Assembly: GCA_007922195.1 (NCBI GenBank)
Contig: ML681981.1
Span: 17,219,861-17,283,860, forward strand
Origin: Podocnemis expansa
Taxonomy: Eukaryota; Chordata; Testudines; Podocnemididae
Length of the DNA: 64,000 bases
Reading direction: 5' to 3'
Shown here: positions 8,943 through 22,205 of the stretch, piece after piece
How the letters are laid out: the number at the start of each line of letters is the position of its first letter
Numbering within the stretch: the stretch's first letter is position 1
Made by a program: the position numbers and the translations under genes
Notes under the pieces: generated by a model
What the model saw: only the letters and a program-made list of their open reading frames with translations
The model's database searches: none
What the model was told of the DNA's origin: nothing

Positions 8943-11362
8943 TGTCCCTGCAAGGGTGCTCCGCCCTAGGTGTCTGCAGCATAAGTGAACTGGCTGGTAT
9001 ATTTCTCTCGCAGTCCCCACTCGGGTCACTCTTGCGTGAACTGCCTACAACACTTTTGTCAATTTCAAGCAGCATGGGTGTGCCCAAGCTCCCTCAGTCC
9101 TTCTCAACTGTCAATGACTGAGTCAGGCTCCACAACCGCTCCGCTCTCCCCTGTCAAATTTTAGTGGCATTAGGGTATTTAGTTAGGTAGTTAAGATAGT
9201 CTCTAGTCGTTTGTTAGTTAGTGCCTTAGGTAGCTTAGTTGCTGCATTAAAAAAGAAAAGAAAGAAAGAAGGAAAAGTGGTCCCTCACAGATGCCAGGAT
9301 CAGCAGGTTTCCAATGATGTGCCCAATGTCAGAACATGATGCTGACATCAGATACACATTTACAGTGTATCCAGTGTTTAGGGGAAGAGCACATCACAGC
9401 TAAGTTCCCTGCTGTCAGAAACTGAAGTTCAGGGCTAGGTGTGACAGGGAGCTGCACTTAAAAATTCTCCTACTCAAAAAATTGTTAAGACCAGCCCCTG
9501 ACCCTCGTCAAGGATCCTCCCTAATAGCCAGAGGGAGAGATGGGGTGTGGCGGGGAGATTCTTGACAGTATCAGGGACCTCAAAAGGAAGAGATCAACTC
9601 CTCCCAGACTGATGGCATTTCAAAAGCTGTTCAGCACTGTGGAGGATTCAGCACTGAGGTGCAGGGGAAAGGCTCAAGGAAGCCTCCCCTTCTTCACCTG
9701 TGACAAGGGCACCAAAAGCCTGCACAGCGCAGACAAACAACAAATTGGCACCAGCAGAGGATGCTGCATGTGAAGAAGCTGCAGCACCAATAGCCACAGC
9801 GCGCAGAAACGGGCAAACAGAACTGTGCAGGCAGTGCTGCCCCCCGCCAGCACTGGGTAGCGGGACAGCACACAGTCATTCTACGGAGCCACCTACCACA
9901 ACACTAGTGCCTACAGAGACATGGCCCACAAAAGGCACTGGCAAAAGAAAGAAAAGACAAACATGTAGAAGTCAGAAGATCTCCCTGCCCAGCACACGCA
10001 CCATATAGGAGGGATTTTTCACCACCTCTATTTCCACTTTTCCACAGCAGTGAAGAGGGGACTCAGTCTCTCTGCTGTCTTCCTCACAAGTGTCTTTGAG
10101 ACACCCATTTCCACCTCCTGGGAGCAAGAGAAACCATGAACAATGCATGGTTCCCTCCTCCGTGGATGAGGCCCCAGGGTCTGTTCCCTACATACTAGGG
10201 CATGATTGCCCTCCCTGATCTAGCACCAGACACAGTCAGGACCCTCTTTGGTCACTGGTTACAACCTTATTTGCACAACTGGCAAATCATAACATCAGAC
10301 AGATGGGTCATCGAAATCATTTGACAGGGTTACTCCATCCCCTTCATCTCCATTCCTCCTACACACACCTGTTCCCTGTCCCTCTTCAGAGACATATCTC
10401 ATGTACAACTGCTCCAAACAGAAATAGATGACCTGCTATCCATTGGAGCAATAGAACACGTACCCAAGCAATATGAGGGTGGGGGCTTTACTCCTCATAC
10501 TTTCTCACACAGAAGAACAAAGGTGGTTGGAGACCAATTCTGGATCTAAGGGGTCTGAACAAATTTGTCAGGGAACACAAGTTCAAGAGGGTCACTTTAA
10601 GAACCATGATTCCAACGCTAGAGCAAGGGGACTGGTTCTCATCCCTCAACCTCCAGGATGCCTATGTCCATGTAACAATTCATCCCTCACACAGGACGTT
10701 TCAGCGATTTTGCCTAGGACAAAGTTACTATCAATCTATGGTTCTATCCTTCGGCCTCTCCATGGCACCAAGGCTCTTCTTGAAGGTGCTAGCAGTTGTT
10801 ACCATTTATCTCCACAAACAGGGCATCATCCTTTACTCATACTTAGATGACTGTCTAATAAAAGCAAACAATCAAAGGGAGGCCAAGAAAGCAATGCAAC
10901 AAACCATACAGTTGTTTGGCAAACTGGGCTTAAGGATAAACCACCAGAAGTCCATGACAGAACCAAAGCAACAAACAGAATTAATCGGAGCATCCCTAGA
11001 TGCTATAACCACAAGAGCTGTCCTTCCACCAAAGAGCTTCACAGCAATAACAACTTGGATTGCATCAATAATGAACAGCCTCACAACAACAGCCCACACA
11101 TGTTTACAGTTACTGGATCACATGGCAACGACGACCACAGTAGTCCATCACACCTGCCTACACATGCGTGCCTTACAAACATAGTTCATATCTGTCTACA
11201 AACCACACAGACACAACCTGTCCAAAACACTTTCAATACCACAACCAGTCAAACAATGTCTAATCTGGTAGACAAAACCATCCAACGTCACAATGAGAAT
11301 TCCGTTCGCACAAGAACTACCCTTCCCTTTCATAGCAACAGACACATCCCTTCTGCAATGTG
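8943..11362 (+). mobile_element. DIRS-like retroelement, 3'-truncated and degenerate
   Basis: DIRS elements carry gag, a reverse transcriptase/RNase H protein and a tyrosine recombinase, and integrate without a DDE integrase. This copy shows a leader of TTAGTTAGGTAG-like words (about 9170-9240), a gag region with a zinc-knuckle remnant (CIQCLGEEHITAKF near 9370-9405) and a pol region reading into the start of RNase H. Similarity stops at about 11362. No recombinase region, methyltransferase-like domain or right terminal repeat is visible, so the 3' half is missing. The left limit is set only by the neighbouring hAT target duplication and is not proven. Confidence 0.8.
10244..11362 (+). pseudogene. 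DIRS-like reverse transcriptase/RNase H, broken
   Basis: The protein copied element RNA into DNA. The N-terminal part reads HNWQIITSDRWVIEII, a TGA stop at 10322-10324, then QGYSIPFISIPPTH and EIDDLLSIGAIEHVP, all typical of DIRS RT. A 1-base frameshift in the G-rich run at 10477-10487 shifts to YFLTQKNKGGWRPILDLRGL. The catalytic core follows: SLNLQDAY, FGLSMAPR and YLDD (the YLDD codons lie at about 10840-10851). RNase H begins with IATDTSL. In-frame TAG stops at 11182-11184 and 11269-11271 fall where the family has Trp (TGG). The open stretch from Met 10606 to 11184 is 192 codons. Catalytic residues survive, but the gene is disabled by three stops and the frameshift. Confidence 0.88.
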
Positions 11363-12708
11363 CTGAGCATCTCCTATGAGCTTCTAAGCACCCATGACTT
11401 CCTTCAAATTAAAGATGCTCAGCACCTCACAGAAGCTGTGGTATCAGTTCCTTGACAGAAGGTTACTGGTTCGCTAACACTCATAAGAACGCCCAGTGAA
11501 ATACTTCAATATTGCCAAATACAGAGAACTTCATGGAAATTCAAAAGAAAATAGTTAAGTCATGTGGTGACGGGGACAGGGAAGCAAAGGTTAAGGATGG
11601 AGAGAAGGATCTGGTTTGGTTGAAAGACGGTAGAGAAGTGACAAAAAGGAGGGAGAAAAACCATCAACAAATTCTAAGAAGATTTAGAGAAACACACAAA
11701 TGCTAAGGAATTTAATTCAACTGAGCCTCTGAACCTCAAGCTTCACCATCGCGGAACAAGATGAAAATAATCAGGCATGACCACAAAGGCTTCTGTACCA
11801 TGCCCCCCAACACAGAAAGATAAAAGTTAACATTTGCCAAATGCTCCATTTAGAAATTCTAATGGATTACCATTGGTTAACTGGTTCCATTTGGTAAATA
11901 TTTGTTGGTTCAGCACATTTATTAGCCTACTGGTTCCTGGGGCTACTGGGCCTCCAATGGACACCAATGACTAAGTGACAGATTTTAATACAAACTATAA
12001 ACCAAGATACCTCAAAAGGTATTTAATCACCTTATTCCCCTTGAAGCCAATGTTAGTTTGATGCCTAAATAGCTTTGGGGATCTTGGCTTAATTCAATTT
12101 ACAGAAGGGAGAGTATATTCTAAATTTACTATTAATTTCTTTTTAGGGTCCTGAATGTGATAACAGCTATGTCCAGCTGTGCTGTGATTCTGAGAATGCA
12201 TCATTCAGTCATGTCACAGATACCAGGATGTTTGCTGAATTGCAGAGCTGGCCTAAAGAAGGTCACTTCAGATTTCTTTTTTTCATGGCTTAATTTGGGA
12301 AGAAAAAAATCATGCGCCTGGTTGTACTTACAGTAGAGGGAAGCAAGAATTCTTGAAGAAAAGCCTAGCATAACCTGCAATGCTTGCTGAGGTTGTGCAA
12401 CATGTGCAATAGGATATCAGCAACAAAGATATTTTGGCGGTCAGTGGGGAAAAGATGAGAAGAACAGAAAAGGAGTTGGTGAAGCATGAGAGCAAGGTAG
12501 GTTAGCCGGAAGATCATCCAGAGGGAAGTGTGCAGGGTAATGTAAAATTTATGGCAGCTACAAGAATTTATAAATGCATTTATGTGAATGGAAAAGGCTC
12601 AGACAGCATGGGAAGGAAGAGAGATGATGGGATGTGAAAAGAGGCAGAAGATTTCTCTGACTTTGGGTGAGCTGGGGGGGGGAGAGAGAATTGAATTTGG
12701 GGGGTATT
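11363..12708. other. Unassigned non-coding stretch
   Basis: It begins where DIRS similarity ends and runs to the next hAT. No coding or terminal-repeat signal found. A purine-rich segment lies around 11540-11700. Confidence 0.4.
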
Positions 12709-12716
12709 ATCTAAAC

Positions 12717-13117
12717 CAGGGGTCGGCAACCTTTGCCAGGACCCATGCCAGTCATGCCCACTGCACCCTCAGCGGGTTCTGGGGCAGGGCCAGGTCTCTG
12801 GTTCAGGGCCGAATCCATGTCCGGCTCCCACCCTCACTGGTGGGCAGCCTCTAGCTCTGGGGTCAGAGCCGGAAATGCGTAAGCCAACCTGCCCCGCCTA
12901 GTAGGGGGCCGGGCCAGCAGGGGGCCAGGGGTCACACGCTGCAGTTTCCCAGTGGGGAAGTGCGGCCAGCAGGGACCTTGAACTGCAGCACATGGCACTT
13001 ACCGGCTGCACAGCACTGGGGAGCAGGGCCAGCAGGGACCTTGAGTGGCACTGTGTGCCACTTCAGCTCAGCCCCTGTGCCATTTTTGGCATGGGTGGCG
13101 AGGGTTGCCAACCCCTG
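12717..13117. mobile_element. Non-autonomous hAT transposon, GC-rich interior
   Basis: A 401-bp element with termini CAGGGGTCGGCAACCT and AGGGTTGCCAACCCCTG, an almost perfect inverted pair of the hAT type. The flanks ATCTAAAC (12709-12716) and ATCTAAGC (13118-13125) are an 8-bp target duplication with one mismatch. The interior is much more GC-rich than its surroundings and repeats the phrase AGCAGGGACCTTGA (near 12969 and 13030). No transposase. Confidence 0.9.
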
Positions 13118-13125
13118 ATCTAAGC

Positions 13126-13766
13126 CAAAGAGCTCATCTTTTGGAATTCACAGGTCAGTACTGAGATTTCTTGGTTATGTCACTTGTCTCCAAACAAAAG
13201 GATTGTAAGTCACTAATGTGCTATACCTGTCTCTCCTGCAATTATGAAGCTTCAAAATCTTCAAAGAAATTTTGCCTCCTCTAAGTATTTTACAAGTCTA
13301 CATACAGTTTTTCCATCTGTCTTCCCGTGGACTGTCTCCAAGGATGAAAGCCTGGGAAGTTACATCTGCTGTCTGAACTCGAAGCTCAGTCTCTCAAATT
13401 AAAAAAAAAACAAACAAAAAAAAAACTGGCTTGGTTTTAATGAACGCTTTCATAAGGCTTGTGAGCCTCTTCTGATAAAAAAAGGAAAAGTTGAACTAAA
13501 ACAAGCCAACAAGTCAGGCTGTCACCTACAGCTGACATTTCCAACATTAGGATGATGAGAAAAAAGACCATTTTTCTCTTTAGTTACAAAAGTAAATACT
13601 TAGCTACATCATTCACTTTCCTATATTAGCCTCTTCTACATCCTACCGGCTAGGAAGGATATTTAAACTTCTCAAATGCAGCTGGTTTTCAGTAATGGGG
13701 GAAGGGGAAAGGAAAAAAGGAATGGAACAGGCTAGTGTGTGTGTGTGTGTGTGTGTNNNNNNNNNN

Positions 13767-13807
<41 letters not shown>

Positions 13808-15734
13808 ATTTAAAGCAGCATAAATTCCCATGTTAACAATGAGAAATTGACTCTTTACAGAGAAAACTAGGGCCTAATGAAGGAAGAAGACACAGAACAA
13901 TTTCCTGAGTATAGAAACTCACATTTTGTTCTCTAGCTGTGGTATTGTTTTGGAATCTCCAAAAAGAAAGTTCACAACAGGAAGTAGTAATGTTGTACGT
14001 GTGCAGTGTAACAGTATAGGAGCCATAAAACTTCAGTGAGTCACTGAAAGCAGTATAGATGACTGTCCTTTTATATTTTAATTCTAATGTCTGACTGCAG
14101 TTATAGCTCTCTGGGACTGTGAAGGAAACATCTGTAAATGGGCATATTGTTGATAATCATGCCTTATCAAGATTTTAATGCCTTCTTTTAAAATATCAGG
14201 CATAGGCCACAATCAGTGACCACTGTCAGGATCTGGCCCAGTGTTCTGACTAGGGATGGGAATTACCACGTTCCTGACTCAAGTGTGATTTCCTGTGTTG
14301 ACTGAATAGCACACTGATCAAGGTTACTGTGGTTAAGGTGGTATTCCCATTGCTCATGATGTACCTTTCCTACAACAGATGTCTTCAGTTTCAGAAACTG
14401 ATGCTTTTCTCAAGTACTGTTGGTGACAAAACTACAGTTAATCATGAGATGCTTTAGCTGTCAAGGAGAAGGAAGAATTGGGTGATATGATGTAAAAACA
14501 GAAAAAACTATTGCTTTCTTTTCTCACCTCCAGAACACATAAGATTCTGGCAAAATAGTTCTTGACAATTTCACGTGAACACAGGCATAGATAACATTGT
14601 AAAAGCCCTTGTGTGGACTGGATTTGAATTAAAGAGCATTCCCCACTAGGTAAAAATGACACCCACAGATCTTAATGAATATAAAAATAAAAGACGGTTG
14701 TAAAATGGATGCATTTAATATAAACACAAAAGAAGATTAGAGCTATGGGTGTATCTGAAGAATAAAACTAAAAAAAAAAAAAAGAAAAAAGAAAAGAAAG
14801 AGAAAGCATTGATTAAGTTAACCTTGAATATCCTGTTCTGAGATCAAAGGGGCTAATCTTCAGGGATCAAAGGGGGGAAAATACACTCTGTAACACCCTT
14901 AAATATAGATATTATGCGTATGATGTGGTACAGCCTAATCTGTACCATGCCACATAGCCTGAACAGAAAAAGAAAGAAAACAGTCATGAAGAGTACTTCA
15001 TTGGACAGGTTCATGCACTACATGCCTTTGTTTGAAAGGACTATTTAGACATAACACTAAAAATTAGGAATATTATTTGTGTTTTCTTTGCAGAAGACCA
15101 GCTGGTCCTCTATAAAAGCAGATCTAGGCCTACCTGTATGATTGATGCTTTAGTACCAGATTTTTAACCTAGAATGACTTTCAGAACTTTTGGTAGAATT
15201 TACAAGAGGAGTAATAATGGACTTCGTCTAGAGTGAATTCAACAAGTCAGCAGAAAGAGCTAAAAATCATCACTGAATGTTTGGCATTCATAGGTGCTGA
15301 TCCTGCAATGCAAACTGTCTAGGCAGCATGCAATTCCCACGTGGCGCCCCACTGATTTCAGCAGCCTGCCTGAGTGCTCTAATGTTGTAGGACCTGAACC
15401 TGAGATTGTTAGCATTTGGGGGTGAGGTGGGGTGGAGACTGTCTTTCCGTTATACCTGTTTACAGTGCCTAATAAAAGAGGCCCTGATTCCTGACTAAGT
15501 TCTCTAGTTGCAACTGTGTGGTCTCACAGCAGGTAAAGAGTTGTTTCCTCAGCATGCTGTAAAAGTTCACCATTTATTTTTACTCTGTAGCTGCTCTAAG
15601 ATCCTTCATAAATTAAAAATGCCAAGTTAGAAAAAGAACAATTCAGCAGTGTTTTCCATATATGTAATACATACTTAAGGTTTTCATTACAATAGGTGTG
15701 TGCATAGAGGTCCCATCAGGCCCTGTTGTTCACC
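13126..15734. other. Unassigned stretch with simple repeats
   Basis: No coding signal. It contains A-rich runs (13399-13427, 14768-14810), the TG microsatellite at 13735-13796 and a faint palindromic repeat near 15295-15412 of the kind GATCCTGCAA ... TTGTAGGACC seen widely in sauropsid DNA. Confidence 0.4.
13735..13806. repeat. (TG)n microsatellite with 10-N gap
   Basis: A TG array interrupted by N at 13757-13766 and ending in a short GA run (13797-13806). The gap sits inside the array, so its true length is unknown and the 10 N are probably a placeholder. Confidence 0.97.
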
Positions 15735-15815
15735 ATTTAATGTGATTACTATAAATGTGAGGTTTAATGAAGGATTGCTTGTTTAAAGTCAAGTTAAACA
15801 AACCCAGTTAAATGT
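15735..15815 (+). repeat. Inverted-pair repeat, left copy
   Basis: About 80 bp whose reverse complement recurs at 18168-18256 with moderate divergence. Shared words include TTTAATGTGAT, GATTGCTT and GTTAAACAA.CCCAGTTAA. I do not recognise the family. It could be the terminal inverted repeat of an old element of about 2.5 kb or two independent insertions. Confidence 0.55.
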
Positions 15816-18167
15816 CCACTGTCGATTTAGAGTCGCAGTGAACGGTTTTCTTAACTCTAGTTGATAGACGAAGGAAAGAACAAGTTAGTACTAAGTGTGT
15901 CGTAATTCAACTTCATTATTTAAGCAAGTAACCAATTCCAAATATAATTGTATAGATACAATCGCACATCATATTACAGCTAGACTGTTCTTTTTTCTAT
16001 CTTGGCTACCTCTATATGTGCAACGTCATCTGAGAGGCCAGCTTTAGAAAACTGGTAAAACTAATCACATTATAAATACATTGATGGAAAATCATTCATA
16101 TATATTTTGAAAAAGTTTCATCTTTGGTTTGTACAGGGATTTTTATAAGGAAGTATAAGTATACAGATAAAAGTACATACGTAGGTTTTAGATGTGGTTT
16201 GGACATACACAAGTAAGAACACAGGCCCATCTTCATACATTTTGCATGCACAGTGTTAAAACAGGACTAATGGAGACAAATATAGAGATTTTTGTGGTGG
16301 AGTTTTGTTATACATGTTTACTCTACAAGTAGCCGTAGAACTTTGTATAGATCAACATATACAGATTTGGGCAAATAGTTGTGAGAAGGTATGCATATTT
16401 TATTGATTCAGTATGTGACCTTCACCTAAAGTGCAGGGATCCAGTGTAATGTCTTCTGCAGCATTTAAGAATAACCGTGGAACTGCATGTCAGGTCAGAG
16501 GGAGCTTTGCTCTGAAAGCCCAGAAGAGGCTCACAGATGCGGTAGCCTAGAAGAAAGGCACTGAAATCCTGTGGGATGACCCCGTAACATACCATATGCA
16601 GTTTGGAATGACAGTTGCCCTGTTTCAGCGAGTAAGCTTCGTAAAAGCCATGGAAAGTCTGCTTTACAGTCCCATAGCCTGCACATAGTTTGGCTTATAG
16701 GGCCGGATCTTCAAAGGTATTAAAAGTACCTAACATCTACCAAAGCTGGTCACTTAATTATCTTAGAAGATCTGGACCTTAGTGCCCTGAACATAGCACA
16801 CCTGCATGCAAGAGGGGTCACTTAACAACGGCAAATATTTTCTAGCTAGCGTACAGGGTAATTTTAGCTTGATTAGGGTTTTTATTGTTTAATTTCTAAT
16901 GACTTGGTGCCAGTATTCTAACAAAGGCTCTCACAAAATATTTCCCCTTAGCTTGTGCTGAACCAAGACTACCCAGAATAAATCCAGATCCAGAAATGTG
17001 TGTCAATGGGTGAGAGACTGGGAGGCGGAGGGTTCTACTTTATATTCCCATTTAAACAAAACAAAAATGCTAGTGCCTTACTGAATTTGTGCAATTTGAT
17101 CCTGGTTGGGTGTGTCTGTACAGATCTCATAGGAGGTCTTCTTAGGGGACTTTTTCCTTCTTCAAATAATGTGGCATTTTATGCAATCAAAGGCAAATAT
17201 TTACTTTACAGATGCACATTTATGAGCTCAAGGAATGATTTAGCAGCATCAAGAAAGGGTGTGAACTCTAGCAAAGGCAGGGAACTCAGTCCCAGATTTC
17301 TTTCAGTTTAGCTCTTTGCCACATCAGTCTCTTATGCATTATAAGTAGTTTGCTTGCTAAGCCTGTTATTTTCCAAAATGATCTTGGGGGGTTCTTGGGC
17401 TGTGGTATGAGCCATATCTTGTGTCTTTTTAGCTGGCTCTGGAATTCAGTGCAAAGATCTGAAAGCTTATAAAATCCATGCACACTGTATGGGTTTTCTC
17501 ACTTCAGCTATAACATTTCTCTGTATATGTTACTTTGATATTTTCAATGGGATATTGAAATGATTAGTGTGCAAAGTTGTATTTCTAGTATAGTCAAAGC
17601 AACATTTCATATTCCTCATTAAACTTGACTTTGTACAGATAAATGTGACAAACTGCAATTGGAATTTGGCCTGCTCTGGAACTGCAGGTACAAGCCAACC
17701 TTTACTGGGAGTGGAAGGGAGAGAGAGAGGCAGAGGACATGGATCAGGAACATTGTAGCAGGTGTTTTTGGTTTGGGACCCAATTGAATCTAAATCCTAG
17801 AAAACAATCTTCCAACTTTTGGATGTGCAAATGAGGCCTACTTTGCCCTGCCTCCAATCCATCTATCCGTCTATTCCCCAGACCTCTCACAAACACCTTC
17901 CATATTCTGAGTATACAGGTCTCCCCTTCCTCCCTAACCGGCCCACTTTTTTTAAGAGGAGAAGCGTGACTGCTAACTCCCATTGCTTTGTCAGTGTGCT
18001 GCAAGCTCAGGCTTCATCCTAAACATGGGCTTTTCATGTAATATTAGTTTTCTTCCCACTCCTTGCACACACAGGAATAGGGAGGAGCCAGTTTTGATCC
18101 CTTCCCCCATTAGCACTGCACATAATATGTGGTAGGCTGCTCTACATTTATGAATGAAGACCAAGTT
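15816..18167. other. Unassigned stretch between inverted repeats
   Basis: No reading frame in it resembles a transposase or any host protein. It includes a short palindromic interspersed repeat at about 16700-16775 (GATCTTCAAAGGTATT ... AGAAGATCTGGACC), an ancient sauropsid repeat type that I cannot name. Confidence 0.4.
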
Positions 18168-18256
18168 AACTGGGCTTGTTTAACTTCACCATTTAAAGAA
18201 GCAATCTTTTGATAAGCATTTTTATATTATAGTTATCACATTAAACAGTGAACAAT
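18168..18256 (-). repeat. Inverted-pair repeat, right copy
   Basis: Reverse-complement partner of 15735-15815, with the same word order reversed (TTAACTGGGCTTGTTTAACT, then AAGCAATC, then ATCACATTAAA). The two copies are 2.35 kb apart and differ by small indels, so they are old. Confidence 0.55.
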
Positions 18257-21200
18257 GGATACCTCTGTGTATACACCTATTGTAACAAAAACTATAAGTA
18301 AATATATATTGTCAAACACATATACTCAAAGATTAGCTATCTCAGTAGTATCTGAGTGACATAATCAATGTGCACATTATGTACTGTACATCAAAGCCTC
18401 TGCCTCTCTTGGTAAAGCTGTTCTTCAGAAACCATTTTGTACATGTAATACTTGTCTGGCCTGAGAAAGCAGCGAAACTCCAGATCCCAGCACTTCCTCA
18501 TGTTTTTTATTTAAATCTGTAGCTGGGTGTTTTGCCCATGTTTGTTTCTGGTAAACCCAAGCTGCAACTTTATTTAAATAACACTGCTTTTCTTGTAAGT
18601 ATGGTCACTCACTTTTTATCTTTAAGATGAAGCTCTCTGATCTGTGAAATCTCATGCTCAACAGAACTACAAATCCTGGAAGCCACAGTGCACTTGCTAC
18701 CTGTGGGGCACCCATCCCAGAAGCCAGCAATGACAGTGGGGCTCCTGGAAGAAGAAAAATGAAGGCAGAGGAGGTAGAAATGGTTCATACAAGTCAGATG
18801 AAATGTTTCTCAATATCCTTCCTTTCCTTAAAGCATAGTATGAACTTTGATTCTGATGTTCTATTATATTGCAATTTATATTAAATATGCTATATGATTT
18901 TTCTGATAATTTTTGTGATATGACTTGAAACTCATTTTCCCCGTTAAAATATTGTCTGCCTCAAAATATGTTGTACAGATCTTCAAAAGTTGTGAAAAGC
19001 CATATGTGTGTGGCAATGATAATGTAAGCAAGAACCAGTAATAAGCAAAAACAAAACCAATTCTATTGTGGTAAACAGAAGATTGGTTTAGCAGCAAATT
19101 AATGATCACTAAACACCTGACCACTGGATGAGAATTGCATTGGGTTTTATATGAATTAATATACTGATTTTTAATACTAAACAGCTCCATAGCTATTTTA
19201 CAAGGCATATTTCATCAACACATGAAGAAAGTTAAAGTTAAAACAGTATGCTGAGAAAATATCAGTTTGCAAATTCATCTGTTTAGCATTTATTCTTTGG
19301 ATGCTGTAGCCTTTGGGAATAGTGTTTATAGTAGGTGGTCCCTTCAAAGCTTTTTATTTCTTTGGAACATTTTGATTTGCTGTGGAAGACTCTCGCAAAT
19401 GTTCCCTTTAACTATATCCAAACATTGCTATGAACTAGGGCAAGAACAGAAGCTACTGTATCATACTTCCTGTTTCAGTATAAGACATTTTGAATTTCAA
19501 GACCGTCGGGCTTGTTTTTCTTTCATTCCTCAAGGAATGGATTTTTTAAAGGCCTTTATTGAACTCTCAATCCCATAACACCTCAGACGTTCTAATTTAC
19601 TGTAGTCTCAATCCAGGGGAGGGAAGTCTCTTTCTAGACTCTGAAAGCTCCCAAAAGCCCTGAAAATCCCATGGGTTCATACTGAAAAGAATAAAGTCCC
19701 CCTGTCAAATAGATTTGTGGCCAGCTTCTCTAATTGCTTGTGAATTTCTTGCGTAGATGGGTAGCCAATTCCTTTTCTGCCTGCTATAATGCTGACTGTT
19801 AAAGAAGCTCCCAATTCTACACTCCCCGTTCACGTGGTTATCATTCAAGAAGGATGTGTCCCAGTGCCCACTGAAGTTGATGGGAATGTTTTGTTCTATG
19901 AAACACAGAAAAGGTGCCAGCCCAGTTGCCCTGTGGGGAGAGTTTTCATTGTCACAACTCCATCTCAGGTTCTGTATGTTGTATCAGTCCTTTAAGATTG
20001 CTCCTAGTAGCTTGTTAGTGAGCTAGGTGGAAACTGCCTCACCCCATTGAAAAAATAGGCATGTGCAGTTTCTCAAAAGTCATCTTCTATGGCCCAGGAG
20101 AGGAAGAAGGGGAGTAGCAATAGACATCTTACACATCAGCCACTTTGACAAGTCATGCACCATCTAATTGTTAGGAAAAGTCTATCACTTAAATGATATT
20201 TAGTAATTTTGCTATTAACATTTTCTTTCTATGGTTTTTATTGTGTGAGGCACCAATATACAAGTTTATATATTCTCCTGAATTTACTTTGCTTCACCAG
20301 GGGACTGCTTGGCTTCAGCTGTCTCCTTGTCCAAGGTAGCAAATGATTGTTATTTATCATTTGCATTGTGCTAAGCACCTGAAAACTAACAAGATTGGGG
20401 TTCCATTTTATCAGAAGTTGAAGAATGTGGCATCTGACTATAGGTTTATGGAACTTATTACACACTTATTCTTCGTATGATGAAGAAAAGATTAATTTTA
20501 ACTGTGCACCAAAAAAGGTCTTTTCGATTTAGCTTCCACTGTCTACGACAGAAAGCTCTGTGCTTCAGTCCAGAGAAAATCATTCTGTAATAATGGATCT
20601 TTACAAACTATATCTTAAGAATATGTAAATACAAACAAAACAAAAAACCATACAATGGTTTCATCTAAACCTGGAGAAAGTAACAGTTAATCCTCTTTTA
20701 CAAACCATATCCCAGAAAGAAAGTCTTCCTCTAAATTCTTTTGTTATTTACTATTCAGAAAAAGTGACAGAAAAGTAAAGGCGTGCTCTTCTTTAAGTAA
20801 TGCGGCTTGGTTATCAGGCACTTCACGTGAATATGCCTGCATAGTATGAAACTAAAGGCAGTCTACAGAAACCTTAGTGGGACAACAGATACATAAATAC
20901 AGAGCAGTAGAAGAGTGAAAGATTTGGCACTTTTTTTTACCTGAGGTTCCCTCAAAAATTTTAATTGGAAACCTTTAAGAATACTAAAGTATATTTTCAG
21001 ATTTAATCGAAGTCCACCTTAAGAAATTAAGTTACAAGCAAACCTTCTACGGTCTGAAGACAAAAGCTGCTGTAGTTTTAGTTAGCTTTATTTGGCTTGT
21101 CTTAGGGGCCCTGATCCCTCAATTCACTGCATTACTTCAATGAGACTTCATGCAGGCCCAGTAAATTGGGAAGTTGGAGGTCTAAAAATCTTAGGACCTC

Positions 21201-22190
21201 CTTTCTCACACTTGCAAGTCACATTAATTGATTTAAATTGTACCTCATTTGAGTGAGAGCTATTCATGACCGTAAAGGTAGTAGAGTTGAATCTATAATG
21301 CCCAATACCATTTCTAGTAAATTCGTGGCAAAACTCCCAATGACTACAGGTGGAGTAGGGTAAGTACACCAGTAACTACAAAAGCTGGCTAGTCAATACT
21401 CAAAAGTAAAAGCTTGATGGCATGCCATGAGGTATACTCCCTCATGCTAGCATCTCAGAAGGATTTTCATTAGTCCCTTTTGGAATGTTCTTGTATAAAG
21501 GCACCAACTCATGCACTAGGTCTTTAAATGACAGGCAGTTAATTATCTAGTACCTGAAATTTACCTACTGTATAACATTGCCTGATTTCTTTCCTATGAT
21601 TTCTTTAAAATAAATGAATAAAAATCACTACATTACTTCCCCACAAAGAACTTTAATTTATTCTCAACCACAGAGATCACAATTACCGAGCCTTGAGCTT
21701 TTCTCGGTTCAGCAATTTCTGCAAAGGCAGTTGAGCTGCATGCTCGCAACTTCTCCCTCATACTGTCACTGGAATGAAATGTTGCAGGTGGATTGTTCAA
21801 ACTTATTCGGAGCCTTCATGTGCTATTACTTCATGAGGTCTCATAAATCTCCACGCTCCTGCTCTGTGACTTGCTGACTTGATCTGGAGACAGGAAGATG
21901 CAGGAGTGTGAAAGATGGTGCCTTTTGGCAGGTGATGAATGACTATGAAGCAATAATTTAAAGATGTGATAATGACATGTCAAAATGTAGCATTCAGAAT
22001 ATTATATAAGCTTACATCTATTCAGTTCACCACAGTGGTACAGATTCAGGGCTGGACACATCACAGAAAATTTCCTTTAGGCTGATCTGGCAATGTAATG
22101 GGACCATAAAGGAGGTATAAATGTAAATTAGGTACAGTGCAGATAGGAGAATAGTAACATTATGTAATTTCAAAGGTAAATTGGAATAGT
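18257..22190. other. Unassigned non-coding stretch
   Basis: No protein family recognised. Open frames of up to about 110 codons (for example 18876-19208 on minus and 19267-19578 on plus) lack recognisable motifs and codon periodicity that I can judge, so I treat them as chance. Weak traces of old interspersed repeats occur near 20345-20400 and 21110-21160. Confidence 0.4.
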
Positions 22191-22205
22191 TGTAGTGCTG
22201 TAAAC

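Noticed and set aside
10473..10850. 125-codon frame overlapping the DIRS reverse transcriptase
   Set aside because: It is in the wrong frame for the RT and gives no family similarity; the real coding frame is the one with YLDD.
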